NCBI GenBank assembly: GCA_902802795.1
Contig: CADCNI010000005.1
Coordinates: 44,124 to 108,123 of the forward strand
Source of the DNA: an uncultured Ruminococcus sp.
GTDB lineage: Bacteria > Bacillota > Clostridia > Oscillospirales > Acutalibacteraceae
Reading direction: 5' to 3'
Length of the DNA stretch: 64,000 nt
In this document: one piece after another, positions 1-9,507 of the stretch
How the letters are laid out: each line of letters begins with the position of its first letter
How positions within the stretch are numbered: the stretch's first letter is position 1
Made by a program: the position numbers and the translations under genes
Notes under the pieces: generated by a model
The model's database searches: none
What the model saw: only the letters and a program-made list of their open reading frames with translations
Told to the model about the DNA's origin: nothing

Positions 1-1
1 G

Positions 2-136
2 GAAGAAGTGGATCAGACCCGCGCCATCTGTATGGTGGCCAAAAACCGCCACGGCAATACCTGCGAGATACCGCTGCACTGGTCGGGCGCCACGACCCGG
101 TTTACTGCTGCGGAGGATACATACAGTGAATATTAA
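2..136 (+). CDS. dnaB: Probable replicative DNA helicase DnaB, C-terminal fragment
   Basis: The open frame enters from the left edge and ends in TAA, giving 44 residues. It contains VAKNRHG followed by a short beta-strand pattern and TRFT, which resembles the extreme C-terminus of DnaB-type helicases, where an AKNRxG segment is followed by a W-x-G...TRF ending. DnaB unwinds DNA ahead of the replication fork. The stop overlaps the tilS GTG start by 11 bp, so the two are probably translationally coupled. Most of the gene lies outside the window, so the assignment rests on this tail alone. Confidence 0.6.
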   Translation, partial: EEVDQTRAICMVAKNRHGNTCEIPLHWSGATTRFTAAEDTYSEY

Positions 137-1505
137 AGGCAGACTGGCTATAGAACGCTATCACATGCTGCGTCACGGCGATCGGGTGATCGTGGCCTTG
201 TCGGGCGGCGCTGATTCCTGTGCCCTGCTGCATTTCCTGCACAGTCTGCGGGAGGAATACGCGCTTTCGCTTACTGCCGTGCATGTCAACCATATGATAC
301 GCGGTCAGGAGGCGGAGCGCGACGCGTTTTTTGCGGAGGAATTCTGCCGCAGACTGGGTGTGACGTTCCGTCTTTACCGACGCGACGTGCCTCGGATGGC
401 CGCCGAGAGAGGTTTAGGACTCGAGGAATGCGGTCGCGCGGTGCGTTATGAGATTCTGGCGCAGGAGGCGGAGCGTTGCGGCGGCAGGATTGCCACGGCA
501 CATACGCTTTCCGATTCGGTGGAAACGGTGCTGTTTCATATCATCCGTGGCTGTTCGGTGGCGGGGCTGAGAGGGATTCCGCCTGTCAGGGGGAATATCA
601 TCCGTCCTTTGATCCTGTGTGAACGGGCCGATATTGAGTGCTACTGTGCCGCGAACGGCATTACATATGTGACGGATTCCACCAATTACGATACGGATTA
701 CACGCGCAACCGCATTCGTCTGGCATTGCTGCCGCTGATGCGGGAAATCAATCCCTCCGTGTCTGACGCGATCGGGCGATTGTCCGACTGCGCCGCACAG
801 GACGAAGCGTATCTGCAGGCGAAAGCGGAGGAAATGGCCGACGCTTTTCTGTCAACGGGGGACGCGGGGGTGCTGTCGCCGGAAAACAGTGCGCTGACAG
901 GACGTGCGCTGGTTATCATTTGCGAGAAAAAAGGCGGCATTTCTCCCGAGTACAGGCATGTGGCCGCCATGAAACATTGTCTGCGCGAAGGCAAAGGCTG
1001 CGTCAATCTTCCGTGTGATATGCAATTTACGGTAAAAAACGGCAGCGTTATTTTTGAAAAAATAAGGAAAAAAACGTCCCATACCGAAGAATGGTCTGCT
1101 TGGCGCTGTGAGATCGCCGCAGGGGAAATAATTACACCCGGCGGACAAAAAATAATCTTGCAGGTGACAGACAAAAATAAATATGATAATATTCGCAAAA
1201 TTTTTGAAAATGTATTTCAAAATTCTTTGGATTATGATAAAATAAAAGAAGCATCTTTCAGAGGCAGACAAAACGGCGATACCTTTCGTCCTTATGGAAG
1301 AGGATGCCGCAAGAGCCTTAAAAAACTCTTCAACGAGCGCCGCGTTCCGGTGGAACTGCGAGCGTACCTGCCGCTGCTCGACTGCGGCGGAGAGATCGCG
1401 TGGATTGACGGATTCGGCGTGGCGGAAGGCTTTGAGGTGACAGAAAATACAACCTCCGTGCTCTATATCCGCACGGAAGGAAACGAGCCGGAACGGGTTC
1501 GGTGA
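126..1505 (+). CDS. tilS: tRNA(Ile)-lysidine synthase TilS
   Basis: TilS ligates lysine to C34 of the CAU-anticodon tRNA-Ile, using ATP, so that it reads AUA. The PP-loop SGGADS is at residues 26-31, with the expected HVNH strand shortly after and a TDSTN segment near residue 180. The length of 459 residues matches two-domain TilS with the C-terminal tRNA-binding region (FRPYGRG, then KKLFNERRVP). The start is GTG, inside the end of the upstream gene. The stop sits just before hpt. The tilS-hpt-ftsH order is the usual Firmicutes arrangement. Confidence 0.95.
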   Translation: MNIKGRLAIERYHMLRHGDRVIVALSGGADSCALLHFLHSLREEYALSLTAVHVNHMIRGQEAERDAFFAEEFCRRLGVTFRLYRRDVPRMAAERGLGLEECGRAVRYEILAQEAERCGGRIATAHTLSDSVETVLFHIIRGCSVAGLRGIPPVRGNIIRPLILCERADIECYCAANGITYVTDSTNYDTDYTRNRIRLALLPLMREINPSVSDAIGRLSDCAAQDEAYLQAKAEEMADAFLSTGDAGVLSPENSALTGRALVIICEKKGGISPEYRHVAAMKHCLREGKGCVNLPCDMQFTVKNGSVIFEKIRKKTSHTEEWSAWRCEIAAGEIITPGGQKIILQVTDKNKYDNIRKIFENVFQNSLDYDKIKEASFRGRQNGDTFRPYGRGCRKSLKKLFNERRVPVELRAYLPLLDCGGEIAWIDGFGVAEGFEVTENTTSVLYIRTEGNEPERVR

Positions 1506-1519
1506 TGGAGGCATGTGTT

Positions 1520-2071
1520 ATGGAAAATGCAGTGAATGCAGCGAATGAACTGGAAAAAGACATCGTAGGCGTCGTTTATTCGGCGGACGACATTCAGGCG
1601 ATGGTGCTCAGGCTCGGTGAGCAGCTCAGCCGCGATTATGCCGGAAAGAACCCGCTGCTGGTTGTGGTGCTGAAAGGCTCGGTCGTGTTTGCCACGGACC
1701 TGATGCGTGCGCTTACCATTGCGTGTGAGGTGGATTTCATCACTGTTTCCAGTTATGTCGGCACGCAGTCTTCGGGTACCATCAACGTGATTCACGATCT
1801 GCGCACCGATATCAGCGGACGGGACGTAATTGTCGTGGAGGATATCGTGGATTCCGGTCTGACGCTCCGCAAGCTCAAGGAACTGCTGCTTGAAAGAAAT
1901 CCCGGCAGTCTCAAAATCTGCGCGCTGCTGGACAAGCCGTCCGGCAGAAAGGTGGAACTGGCCGCCGATTACGTGGGGGATGAGGTCGGTGACAAATTCA
2001 TTGTCGGGTACGGTCTGGATTACAATGAGAAATATCGCAACCTTCCGTATATCGGCGTGTTAAAAAATTAA
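1520..2071 (+). CDS. hpt: Hypoxanthine-guanine phosphoribosyltransferase
   Basis: This purine-salvage enzyme makes IMP/GMP from hypoxanthine/guanine and PRPP. The PRPP-binding loop VVEDIVDSGLTL is at about residues 105-116, with LKGSVVF near 51 and VGYGLDY near the C-terminus. The start at 1520 is preferred because GGAGG at 1507-1511 is 8 bp upstream; an in-frame ATG at 1505 overlaps the tilS stop (TGATG) but has no such site. The product is 183 residues, the usual size. It is followed by ftsH, as in Bacillus. Confidence 0.95.
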   Translation: MENAVNAANELEKDIVGVVYSADDIQAMVLRLGEQLSRDYAGKNPLLVVVLKGSVVFATDLMRALTIACEVDFITVSSYVGTQSSGTINVIHDLRTDISGRDVIVVEDIVDSGLTLRKLKELLLERNPGSLKICALLDKPSGRKVELAADYVGDEVGDKFIVGYGLDYNEKYRNLPYIGVLKN

Positions 2072-2097
2072 CACAAGCAGCTTTTTTATTCACACAT

Positions 2098-2130
2098 TTG
2101 ACATAATTATATTGTATCATTAAGTATAAT
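2098..2130 (+). promoter_or_regulatory. Possible promoter for ftsH
   Basis: TTGACA at 2098-2103 and TATAAT at 2125-2130 lie in the AT-rich gap between hpt and ftsH. The 21-bp spacer is longer than optimal for the housekeeping sigma factor, so the two hexamers may not belong together and activity is uncertain. Confidence 0.35.
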
Positions 2131-2173
2131 GTATGAATCCCGCATGTCTTAAAAATAGTTAGGAGTGGAATGT

Positions 2174-4129
2174 TTGGAAAACAACAAAAGCAAGGTAGGG
2201 GGCTATCTGATCTGGCTCGGTATTCCGATAATGATTATTTTGGCGCTCTACATTATTTCAGGTCAGAAAAAGCCCGACGAGCACAAATATTCCGAAATCA
2301 TGGAATATTTTACCCCGGGCAGCAGCGACGTCAGTCCGAGTGACTGGAAAGCCGCCACGGTGAAGGATTTTGATCTTTCCTTCAACACCGGCGTGCTGAC
2401 CATTCATCTGAAAGAGGACAGCGCGGCGGCCGGCGATACCGTCAGCAGCAATGTGAGCAGCAATGACAGTGAAAGCGGCAGCGCCCAAAAGAGCGACAGC
2501 AAGAAAAACACTGTCACTTACAAGGTGCCGAGTATCGAACTGTTTGTCAACGACGCGAAAAAGGGGATTGCCGACCTCAGACAATACGGCATTGTCATCG
2601 GGGAAGATTACGAGCCGAAGCAGGACAACAGCCTGATTGCGAGCCTTCTGCCCACCATTATTCTGATCGGTGCGATGGTATTTCTTTACTATTTCATGTT
2701 CAAACGCGTCAACGGCGTGATGGGAGAAAGCAACCGTCAGATGAATTTCGGCAAAGCGAAAATCAAGAACGTCAAGGACGAAAAGCGCAAGACCACCTTT
2801 GCCGATGTGGCGGGTGCGGACGAAGAAAAAGAGGAATTGCAGGAGATCGTGGACTTCCTGAAAAATCCTAAGAAATATAACGAACTGGGCGCGCGTGTTC
2901 CCAAGGGCGTGCTGCTCGTCGGCCCTCCCGGTACCGGTAAGACCCTGCTGGCGCGTGCCGTAGCTGGCGAAGCGGGCGTTGCGTTCTTCTCCATATCCGG
3001 TTCCGATTTTGTGGAGATGTTTGTCGGCGTAGGTGCGTCGCGTGTGCGTGACCTCTTCGATCAGGCCAAAAAGAACGCGCCCTGCATTATCTTTATCGAC
3101 GAAATCGACGCGGTCGGCCGTCACAGAGGCGCGGGTCTTGGCGGCGGACACGACGAACGTGAGCAGACCCTCAACCAGATGCTCGTGGAGATGGACGGCT
3201 TTGGCGCAAACGAAGGCGTGATTATTATCGCCGCCACCAACCGTCCCGACATTCTCGACCCGGCGCTCACCCGTCCCGGACGTTTTGACCGTCAGGTCAT
3301 GGTGGGTTATCCCGACATCAAGGGCAGAGAGGAAATCCTCAAGGTGCATAAGAAGAACAAGCCGCTGGCTCCCGACGTTGATCTTGCCACGATTGCCAAG
3401 ACCACTGCGGGCTTCACGGGCGCCGATCTGGAAAACCTGCTCAACGAAGCGGCGCTGCTTGCCGCCAGAAGAAACCTCAAGGCCATTACGATGAAGGAAA
3501 TCGAAGAAGCGACCATCAAAGTGGTCGCGGGCACCGAGAAAAAGTCCAAGAAGATCTCCGACAAGGAAAAGCGCCTGACCGCCTACCATGAGGCGGGTCA
3601 CGCGATTGTCACTTTCTACTGCCCGACACAGGATCCTGTGCATGAGATCTCCATCATCCCGCGCGGTATGGCGGGCGGCTACACCATGAGTCTGCCCCAG
3701 GAGGACCGTTCCTACAAGCTGCGCGGCGAGATGAAAGAGGATATTACCGTGCTGCTGGGCGGACGTGTGGCGGAGGCGCTGATTCTCGACGATATTTCGA
3801 CGGGGGCTTCCAACGACATCGAGCGTGCCACCAAGGTGGCCAGAGAGATGGTCACCAAGTACGGTATGAGCGACAAGCTCGGCCCCATCAAGTACGGCTC
3901 CGCGAATGACGAAGTGTTCCTCGGCCGCGATTTCGGTCACACGGTGGATTACTCCAACGAGATTGCCAACGAGATCGACAACGAAGTGCGTCTTCTGGTT
4001 TCCAATGGTTACAAACAGGCGGGAACCATTCTTTCGCAGCACGTTGACAAGCTGCATGAAGTGGCGGGTTATCTGATTGAGCACGAGAAGATGTCAGGCG
4101 ATCAGTTTGATAAAATAATGAAAGCGTAA
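2174..4129 (+). CDS. ftsH: ATP-dependent zinc metalloprotease FtsH
   Basis: FtsH is a membrane-anchored AAA+ protease that degrades membrane and regulatory proteins. A TM segment is near residues 8-30, followed by an extracytoplasmic domain with a Ser/Asn/Gly/Asp-rich insert (about 82-112) and a second TM at about 155-175. The AAA module has Walker A GPPGTGKT (about 250-257), Walker B IIFIDEID (about 305) and second region of homology [20 protein letters not shown]. The zinc site HEAGH is near 472. TTG at 2174 is chosen because AGGAG at 2161-2165 is 8 bp upstream; an in-frame GTG at 2165 overlaps that site. Length is typical at 651 residues. Confidence 0.97.
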   Translation: MENNKSKVGGYLIWLGIPIMIILALYIISGQKKPDEHKYSEIMEYFTPGSSDVSPSDWKAATVKDFDLSFNTGVLTIHLKEDSAAAGDTVSSNVSSNDSESGSAQKSDSKKNTVTYKVPSIELFVNDAKKGIADLRQYGIVIGEDYEPKQDNSLIASLLPTIILIGAMVFLYYFMFKRVNGVMGESNRQMNFGKAKIKNVKDEKRKTTFADVAGADEEKEELQEIVDFLKNPKKYNELGARVPKGVLLVGPPGTGKTLLARAVAGEAGVAFFSISGSDFVEMFVGVGASRVRDLFDQAKKNAPCIIFIDEIDAVGRHRGAGLGGGHDEREQTLNQMLVEMDGFGANEGVIIIAATNRPDILDPALTRPGRFDRQVMVGYPDIKGREEILKVHKKNKPLAPDVDLATIAKTTAGFTGADLENLLNEAALLAARRNLKAITMKEIEEATIKVVAGTEKKSKKISDKEKRLTAYHEAGHAIVTFYCPTQDPVHEISIIPRGMAGGYTMSLPQEDRSYKLRGEMKEDITVLLGGRVAEALILDDISTGASNDIERATKVAREMVTKYGMSDKLGPIKYGSANDEVFLGRDFGHTVDYSNEIANEIDNEVRLLVSNGYKQAGTILSQHVDKLHEVAGYLIEHEKMSGDQFDKIMKA

Positions 4130-4135
4130 TAAACA

Positions 4136-4178
4136 GCATCCCCTGTGAGGATTTCGGTTTCTCACAGGGGATGTTTTG
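4136..4178 (+). terminator. Rho-independent terminator after ftsH
   Basis: A perfect 13-bp stem (CATCCCCTGTGAG at 4137-4149, CTCACAGGGGATG at 4161-4173) is followed by TTTT, immediately downstream of the ftsH stop. Confidence 0.9.
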
Positions 4179-4336
4179 CAAGGGGGATTCTTAGCAAAAG
4201 TTATAAATTTTGTAAAATATTTTTAACTATTATATCATAATTATAGTATATTATGATAATCGTAATCGGGAATAAGAAACCGATTGTATTGCATTTGATT
4301 ATATCTCTCCTCCTCAAAAATAAATAGCAAAGCAGG
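4179..4336. other. AT-rich intergenic stretch between two terminators
   Basis: No convincing coding frame is seen. The region is strongly AT-rich with several TATAAT-like words (around 4230-4260). Since ftsH is terminated at 4178 and another terminator follows at 4337-4371, it could encode a short untranslated RNA. No transcript boundary can be fixed from sequence. Confidence 0.3.
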
Positions 4337-4371
4337 AACCCCCGTCGGTGTAAATCGGCGGGGGTTTTTGC
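4337..4371 (+). terminator. Orphan Rho-independent terminator
   Basis: An 11-bp stem (AACCCCCGTCG at 4337-4347 with CGGCGGGGGTT at 4356-4366, one G-T pair) runs into TTTTT. No protein gene ends just upstream. Confidence 0.75.
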
Positions 4372-4394
4372 TTGTGTCAGTGTAGTGTTTTTTG

Positions 4395-4458
4395 TTTTGA
4401 GAAGTCTCAAAAAAATTTTCTCCAATCTATTGACAAATCATTAGATTGTGTGATATCA
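4395..4458 (+). promoter_or_regulatory. Promoter region with palindrome upstream of lipoprotein gene
   Basis: The palindrome TTTTGAGA-AG-TCTCAAAA (4395-4412) lies 17 bp upstream of TTGACA (4430-4435). A weak -10 (about 4452-4458) follows. The palindrome is a plausible repressor or activator site, but no regulator is known. Confidence 0.4.
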
Positions 4459-4490
4459 CTAAAATATGTCATTATTTGGGAGATGTTTAT

Positions 4491-5582
4491 ATGAAAAAAG
4501 CACTATCTGTTGTTTTATCCATTTTCATTTTGTGTTCCTTGTTTAGCTGTGCGAAAGAAGAAAAAGACTATTCGCAGGAATTCAGACAACTGTACACAGC
4601 GGACGAGTATTATGAGGAACAGCGGCAGGAAATCGAGGCGATTGTCAAAGAATATGCCGATCAATTGCAGGCCACGGATGAAAACAAGGATATGAAGTCG
4701 GATGAAAAATCAGCGGCCGCAGACAAGATGAAGAGCGAATTTGCCGAGAAGATCGCGGAAATCGACAAAAAAGATATGGTGGACGCCAAGAAGTATGCAG
4801 AGGAATTTTTTGCGTATACCAAAACGGTTATTCTTCCGTATGATTCTTACATTGAGTATGTGAAAGCTAAGCACTATGACTATGATAATGCATCTTCAGC
4901 GGAGGATATTGTTTCAGCCGTCGATGAAATGAAAAAGGCGCTGAGGAATGCTTCCGACTCGCTTGATTTCGATGTTCAGTATAAAAATTCTCCTTTTCAT
5001 CTGAACATCAAGTGCGGCATAAACAGCGCCGGATATCCGGAACTGACATTCACGTCGGACAAAGAATGGTCCAGTCTGAAAATTCCGAATAACGGCTTTT
5101 TCAGTATTTCGGTCAGCACGATATTGAATCAGGACTGTGAAAATTTAGAGGATACAGTCTATGACCGTATTTCCCATACGGATATGGTTCACGAGTTGAA
5201 CCGCAGAACATACAATGTCCTGTATGGGGGGGCCATCCGCTATATCAACGCGGCTTATAATATCAAAGTCAAAGACAACACCTATTATTCTTATGCGGAT
5301 GGCGCCATCGGCCAGCAGGAAGTTTATACCGATGATCCGCAGCAGGCAGGTATTTCTTATTCCTCTGACGGTATGAGCTTTGTGATGGAGACCATCAATC
5401 AAAAGCATGACGATATCTTCAAAGCGGACGGCAGTTATACCAATACCTTTGGTAATATCGTGTCCAAAGATGAATCGCTTGCTTATGACGCTGATTGCAT
5501 TGTTCTTATGCTCACCACATGGCCTGCGGTGCTTGGCCTTGAGAACGATGTCAATATTATGTTTTACGTTATTCCGCTGTAA
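4491..5582 (+). CDS. Predicted lipoprotein of unknown function
   Basis: The 363-residue product begins with a lipoprotein-type signal peptide (MKKALSVVLSIFILCSLFSC; the Phe in the lipobox is unusual). A charged, probably helical segment rich in Glu/Lys/Asp follows (about residues 22-150), then a more globular C-terminal half. No catalytic motif or family is recognised. GGGAG lies about 8 bp before the ATG. The gene stands alone between terminators. The helical N-terminal half suggests a coiled-coil spacer that holds the C-terminal domain away from the membrane (inference). Confidence 0.8.
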   Translation: MKKALSVVLSIFILCSLFSCAKEEKDYSQEFRQLYTADEYYEEQRQEIEAIVKEYADQLQATDENKDMKSDEKSAAADKMKSEFAEKIAEIDKKDMVDAKKYAEEFFAYTKTVILPYDSYIEYVKAKHYDYDNASSAEDIVSAVDEMKKALRNASDSLDFDVQYKNSPFHLNIKCGINSAGYPELTFTSDKEWSSLKIPNNGFFSISVSTILNQDCENLEDTVYDRISHTDMVHELNRRTYNVLYGGAIRYINAAYNIKVKDNTYYSYADGAIGQQEVYTDDPQQAGISYSSDGMSFVMETINQKHDDIFKADGSYTNTFGNIVSKDESLAYDADCIVLMLTTWPAVLGLENDVNIMFYVIPL

Positions 5583-5632
5583 CCGCTGTCATTCGGAACG
5601 GGGATAAGCGTCAGTAAGCAGATCAGAATCAG

Positions 5633-5682
5633 AAAGACCATAGCGTCAGGTTGTGCAAAACCTTTCGCTATGGTCTTTTTCT
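5633..5682. terminator. Terminator between convergent genes
   Basis: A 13-bp perfect stem (AAAGACCATAGCG at 5633-5645, CGCTATGGTCTTT at 5666-5678) is followed by T residues on the plus strand. It ends the lipoprotein transcript and may also stop pheT transcription from the other side. Confidence 0.85.
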
Positions 5683-5699
5683 GTGATATCAGACGGTTA

Positions 5700-8066
5700 T
5701 TACTTTTTCAGCAGGATGCCGGATTTTTCCAGCTCCGGCACGATGCCGCCAAAGATTACGTCCTGAATCTCGTTCATAGAGAGTGTCTTGTCGGGGGAGG
5801 AGAAGCCGAGACGCAGCGTGATGCTGCTGATGAGTCCGTCGTAAACATCGGTGACTTTGACGGAGTTGAGATGCTCGCCGCCATTGTCCCTGATAATTTC
5901 CGCAACACGGCTGTAGGTGACGTCGGGATTTCTGAGAATGGTCAGGTCGATGTCAATGCCGGGGAATTTGGACGGCTCGGTGAAATCGAGTTCCGCTTTT
6001 TCGATGCCCGTGAGGGTGTCCATGTCGATTTCGGCACAGACGATGGCGGCTTTCTTGTCGATCTTGAACGCGGTGAGCGGGTGCAGGGTGGAGATAAAGC
6101 CCAGCTTTACGCCGTCCACGGCAATTTCGCTGGTGTTGACAGGATGCTGCCAGTTATGGAATGCTTCCACATGGTTAAAATGCAGCGTCTTGTGCCGCAG
6201 GTTGGCGATGAGCAGCGAGAGCATATCGCGCAGACGGAAGAAGAGCGTCTTTTCGGAGCAGTCGCGGCTGAGCATGACAACGCCCAGCTTCTTGCGCTCG
6301 TTGCAGGCGCCGTCTTCCTTAACGCCGTCGATGACGCGGGCGATTTCAAATACGCCGTATTCGGTGCCGAAAGATTTGTTTTCGTTGACAACGGTGAGCA
6401 GGGTGGGAACCATGCAGTTGCGCAGCACGACGTGATCGGGATTGATGGAGTTGAGCAGCTTGACGTTGTCCTCTACCTCGATGTTCAGCTCGCCGAATTT
6501 CTTGTAATCCGCCCAGATGTAGGAGTGGATTTCGTGCAGTTTAAATTTCTCCACCAGCAGGTCTTTGACGTAATATTCGTCGGTCTTGTTGATGCTCTTG
6601 CGCACGGGACGCAGCGGGCTGAGGGTGGTGGTGATTTTGAAATTGTCGTAGCCGTAGATACGGGTGATTTCCTCGATGATGTCCGCCTTGATGGTCACGT
6701 CCTTGGTCGCGCGCCAGGAGGGGACGGTGACGTCGAAGCCGGTGCCTTCGTGCTTCACGCCGAAGCCCAGCGCGGTGAGGGTGTTGATGATCTGTTCGTC
6801 GGAAATCTCGATGCCGGTGTAGCGGTCTACATACGCCTTGTCAAAGGTCAGCTCGATCTTGTCGTACTGTCTGACATAGCTGTCGGAGAGGGAAGAGATG
6901 ACCTGCACATCCGGGTCGATGTCCATGAGCAGCTTCATAAAGCGTTCGATGGCGACGACCGTAATTTCGGGGTCGATCATCTTTTCATAGCGCATGCTCG
7001 CGTCGGTGCGCAGACCGAGGCGCTGGGAGGATTTGCGGACGCACACGCCGTCAAAATTGGCGGATTCGAGAAGCAGGGAAGTGGTGTCGTCCTCAATTTC
7101 GGAGTCCAGACCGCCCATGATGCCCGCAATGGCGACAGGCTCGCCCTTGGAGCAGATCATCAGGGTGTTTTCGTCGATGTTTCTCTCGTTGCCGTCGAGG
7201 GTTTTGAAGGTGAAGGGCGCGTCAAAGCGCTTGACCTCCACCTGATCCACCTTGCGGCGGTCGAAAGCGTGCATCGGCTGTCCGACTTCCATCATCAGAT
7301 AGTTGGTCAGGTCGGCGAGCAAATTGATGGCGCGGCTGCCGCAGTAGAAAAGACGGATTCTCATATTCACGGGGCTGACATGCTCGGTGATATTCTCCAC
7401 CTTCATGCCGGAATAGCGGTAGCAGTGTTCGGTGTCCTGAATGTCGATGGCGACGGGGGGCAGGTCTTTGTAAACCGACGTATCCACCCGCTCGATGGGT
7501 TTGAGGGGATTTCCGGTCAGCGCGGCAAATTCGCGGGCGATGCCGTAGTGACCCCAGAGGTCGGGGCGGTTGGTGAGGGACTTGTTGTCCACCTCGAACA
7601 CCACGTCCTCGATGTCATAGACCGATTTGAGGTCGGTGCCGAGGGGAAGATCGTCGGTGATCTCCATAATGCCCGAATTGTCGGCGCTGATGCCGAGTTC
7701 CGCTTCGGAGCAGCACATGCCGTAGGAATCGTAGCCCGCAATGGTCGCCTTGGTGATAGCGAAGCCGTTGACGCTGCCGCCCTCCTTGGCAAAGGCGACC
7801 TTCATGCCCTCGCGGACATTGGGCGCGCCGCAGACGCAGTCGTAAATCTTGTCCCCCGCGTCGATTTTGAGCAGGTGGAGCTTCTTGGAATTGGGATGAT
7901 TTTCGATGGATACAATTTGCGCGACAACCACGTTGTTTGTGTTTTCGCCGTAATGAAAGATTTCCTCCACTTCCGCGGTGGAAAGCGTAAATCTGTGAAT
8001 CAGTGCGTCGAGATCGAAGCCGTCAAGGTCAACGAAATCGCGGATCCAGTTCATTGATACCAGCAC
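5700..8066 (-). CDS. pheT: Phenylalanine-tRNA ligase beta subunit
   Basis: PheT forms the alpha2-beta2 PheRS with PheS and recognises tRNA-Phe. At 788 residues it is the normal bacterial length. The start MLVSMNWIRDFVDLD is typical, then an OB-fold tRNA-binding region (about 40-150), the B3/B4 editing domain (GGLDSEIED...RKSSQRLGLRTDASMRYEK), B5, and a C-terminal FDX-ACB domain (KFPGIDIDLTILRNPDVTYSRV). GTG at 8066 is chosen because AGGAGG lies about 9 bp upstream. It follows pheS by 27 bp and is under the same T-box. Confidence 0.97.
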   Translation of the reverse strand: MLVSMNWIRDFVDLDGFDLDALIHRFTLSTAEVEEIFHYGENTNNVVVAQIVSIENHPNSKKLHLLKIDAGDKIYDCVCGAPNVREGMKVAFAKEGGSVNGFAITKATIAGYDSYGMCCSEAELGISADNSGIMEITDDLPLGTDLKSVYDIEDVVFEVDNKSLTNRPDLWGHYGIAREFAALTGNPLKPIERVDTSVYKDLPPVAIDIQDTEHCYRYSGMKVENITEHVSPVNMRIRLFYCGSRAINLLADLTNYLMMEVGQPMHAFDRRKVDQVEVKRFDAPFTFKTLDGNERNIDENTLMICSKGEPVAIAGIMGGLDSEIEDDTTSLLLESANFDGVCVRKSSQRLGLRTDASMRYEKMIDPEITVVAIERFMKLLMDIDPDVQVISSLSDSYVRQYDKIELTFDKAYVDRYTGIEISDEQIINTLTALGFGVKHEGTGFDVTVPSWRATKDVTIKADIIEEITRIYGYDNFKITTTLSPLRPVRKSINKTDEYYVKDLLVEKFKLHEIHSYIWADYKKFGELNIEVEDNVKLLNSINPDHVVLRNCMVPTLLTVVNENKSFGTEYGVFEIARVIDGVKEDGACNERKKLGVVMLSRDCSEKTLFFRLRDMLSLLIANLRHKTLHFNHVEAFHNWQHPVNTSEIAVDGVKLGFISTLHPLTAFKIDKKAAIVCAEIDMDTLTGIEKAELDFTEPSKFPGIDIDLTILRNPDVTYSRVAEIIRDNGGEHLNSVKVTDVYDGLISSITLRLGFSSPDKTLSMNEIQDVIFGGIVPELEKSGILLKK

Positions 8067-8093
8067 AGGTCATTACCTCCTATAATGTCAGAA

Positions 8094-9122
8094 TTAAAGG
8101 CTTTCAAACTGGGAAAGCGCCTTGAGATTGCCGCTGTTGAAGGTGCGGATGTCTTTCACGCCGTACTTCATCATGGCAAGTCTTGTCAGACCCAGACCAA
8201 AAGCAAAGCCGGTGTATTCCTCCGGGTCGATGCCGCCGGCGGTCAGCACGTTGGGGTGAATCATGCCGCAGGGGCAAAGCTCCAGCCAGCCGGAATTCTT
8301 GCAGGAGGGACAGCCGGTGCCGCCGCAGACCTGACAACTGATGTCCAGCTCAAAGCCGGGCTCGACGAAGGGGAAGAAGCCGGGGCGCAGACGCACCTGC
8401 ATATCGCGCTGGAATACCTCGGACAGCATGGTCTTCATGAAGTAGATGAGGTTGGAGATGGAGATATCCTTGTCGATCATGATGCCTTCCATCTGGAAGA
8501 AGGTGTTTTCGTGACACGCGTCGATGGCTTCGTTGCGGAAGCAGCGGCCGGGGAAGATGGCGCGCAGAGGAGCGCCGTATTTGCGCATGATGGCATTCTG
8601 GGCGGCGGAGGTGTGGGTTTTGAGCAGTTGCCCGTTGTCGAGATAATAGGTGTCCTGCATATCGCGCGCGGGATGATGCTTAGGGATATTGAGCGCCTCA
8701 AAGCAGTGATAGTCGTCCACGATCTCGTCGTAATCCTCGATGGTAAAGCCCATGGCGGCGAAGATGTCCTCCACCTCGCGCTGAATCAGTGTGATGGGGT
8801 GATAGGAACCGGTTTCCACGCGGGACGGCATGGTCACGTCGTAGCATTCGGCGCTGTTGATGAGCGCCTCCAGTTCCTTTTGCTCGATGGCGGCGGTGAG
8901 GTCGGTGAGCTTGCCCTCCACTTCCTTTTTGAGCTGGTTGATTTTCTGACCGAATTCCTTTTTCTGTTCGGCGGGGGCGGATTTGAGATCCTTCATCAGT
9001 TCGGCAATATCGCCCTTTTTGCCGAGGAACTTGACGCGCAGCTTCTCGACCGACGCGGAATCCGACGCGGTCTTGGCGGCTTCGGTGAAGTCCTGGATAA
9101 TGGCTGCAATTTTTTTCTCCAT
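8094..9122 (-). CDS. pheS: Phenylalanine-tRNA ligase alpha subunit
   Basis: This is the catalytic class II subunit that makes Phe-tRNA(Phe). After an N-terminal coiled coil (about 1-90) comes the catalytic core, with SYHPIT, HTSAAQ, PGRCFRNEAIDACHENTFFQMEG and GFAFGLGLTRLAM (motif 3) visible. It also has a CxxC-type segment (CQVCGGTGCPSCKNSG). ATG 9122 has AAGGAGG about 9 bp upstream and gives the expected 342 residues; a longer in-frame extension runs into the T-box leader and is rejected. Confidence 0.97.
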   Translation of the reverse strand: MEKKIAAIIQDFTEAAKTASDSASVEKLRVKFLGKKGDIAELMKDLKSAPAEQKKEFGQKINQLKKEVEGKLTDLTAAIEQKELEALINSAECYDVTMPSRVETGSYHPITLIQREVEDIFAAMGFTIEDYDEIVDDYHCFEALNIPKHHPARDMQDTYYLDNGQLLKTHTSAAQNAIMRKYGAPLRAIFPGRCFRNEAIDACHENTFFQMEGIMIDKDISISNLIYFMKTMLSEVFQRDMQVRLRPGFFPFVEPGFELDISCQVCGGTGCPSCKNSGWLELCPCGMIHPNVLTAGGIDPEEYTGFAFGLGLTRLAMMKYGVKDIRTFNSGNLKALSQFESL

Positions 9123-9194
9123 TGCAATGGTCCTCCTTAAAAAATGGTGTTGTGACAAAACGCGGAATCTGTGACAACAGACGTATGACGGCAA

Positions 9195-9500
9195 AAAAAT
9201 AAAGACCCCGTCCCCATGGGACGAAATCTCGCGGTACCACCCAAATTCGGAATTTTTCAAATCATTTGGAAAATTCCCTCTTTAAAATCCCCGTAACGTG
9301 GGGGAAAGCGGACTGCCCTCACCGATTCCCAAAGAGGGGAGTAGATCGAACAGTCGGCTCCGGCACCGAAATTCACCGCTGACCCACCCGAGAATGCTTC
9401 CAGCCGCCGGCGTTCTCTCTCTGAAAGGGTGTTTTTGAATAACAGCATCATACGGTTACTGTAATGCCATCCTTGCCGTTTCACAGATATTGAATTGCTT
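9195..9500 (-). promoter_or_regulatory. T-box leader (tRNA-Phe responsive) of pheST
   Basis: On the minus strand the leader has the T-box core TGGGTGGTACCGCG (plus 9230-9243). It is followed by a GC-rich terminator stem with a T-run (GGGGACGGGGTC... then TTTATTTTTTT, plus about 9197-9222). A Stem I-like region around 9330-9430 carries TTC (plus GAA at 9368-9370) inside GTGAATTTCGG, a likely Phe specifier codon. Uncharged tRNA-Phe should bind the specifier and the T-box bulge and prevent termination, raising pheST expression. Confidence 0.93.
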
Positions 9501-9507
9501 AAGCTTT

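Noticed and set aside
2258-4084. Long minus-strand open frame opposite ftsH
   Set aside because: Shadow frame; the plus strand encodes complete FtsH with Walker and HEAGH motifs.
5670-8057. Long plus-strand open frame of about 795 codons opposite pheT
   Set aside because: It is the shadow of pheT; the minus strand has all PheRS beta motifs, a ribosome site and the T-box, while the plus frame has no recognisable domain.
9123-9260. N-terminal extension of pheS to 9260
   Set aside because: It overlaps the T-box antiterminator and terminator; ATG 9122 has AAGGAGG and gives the normal PheS length.
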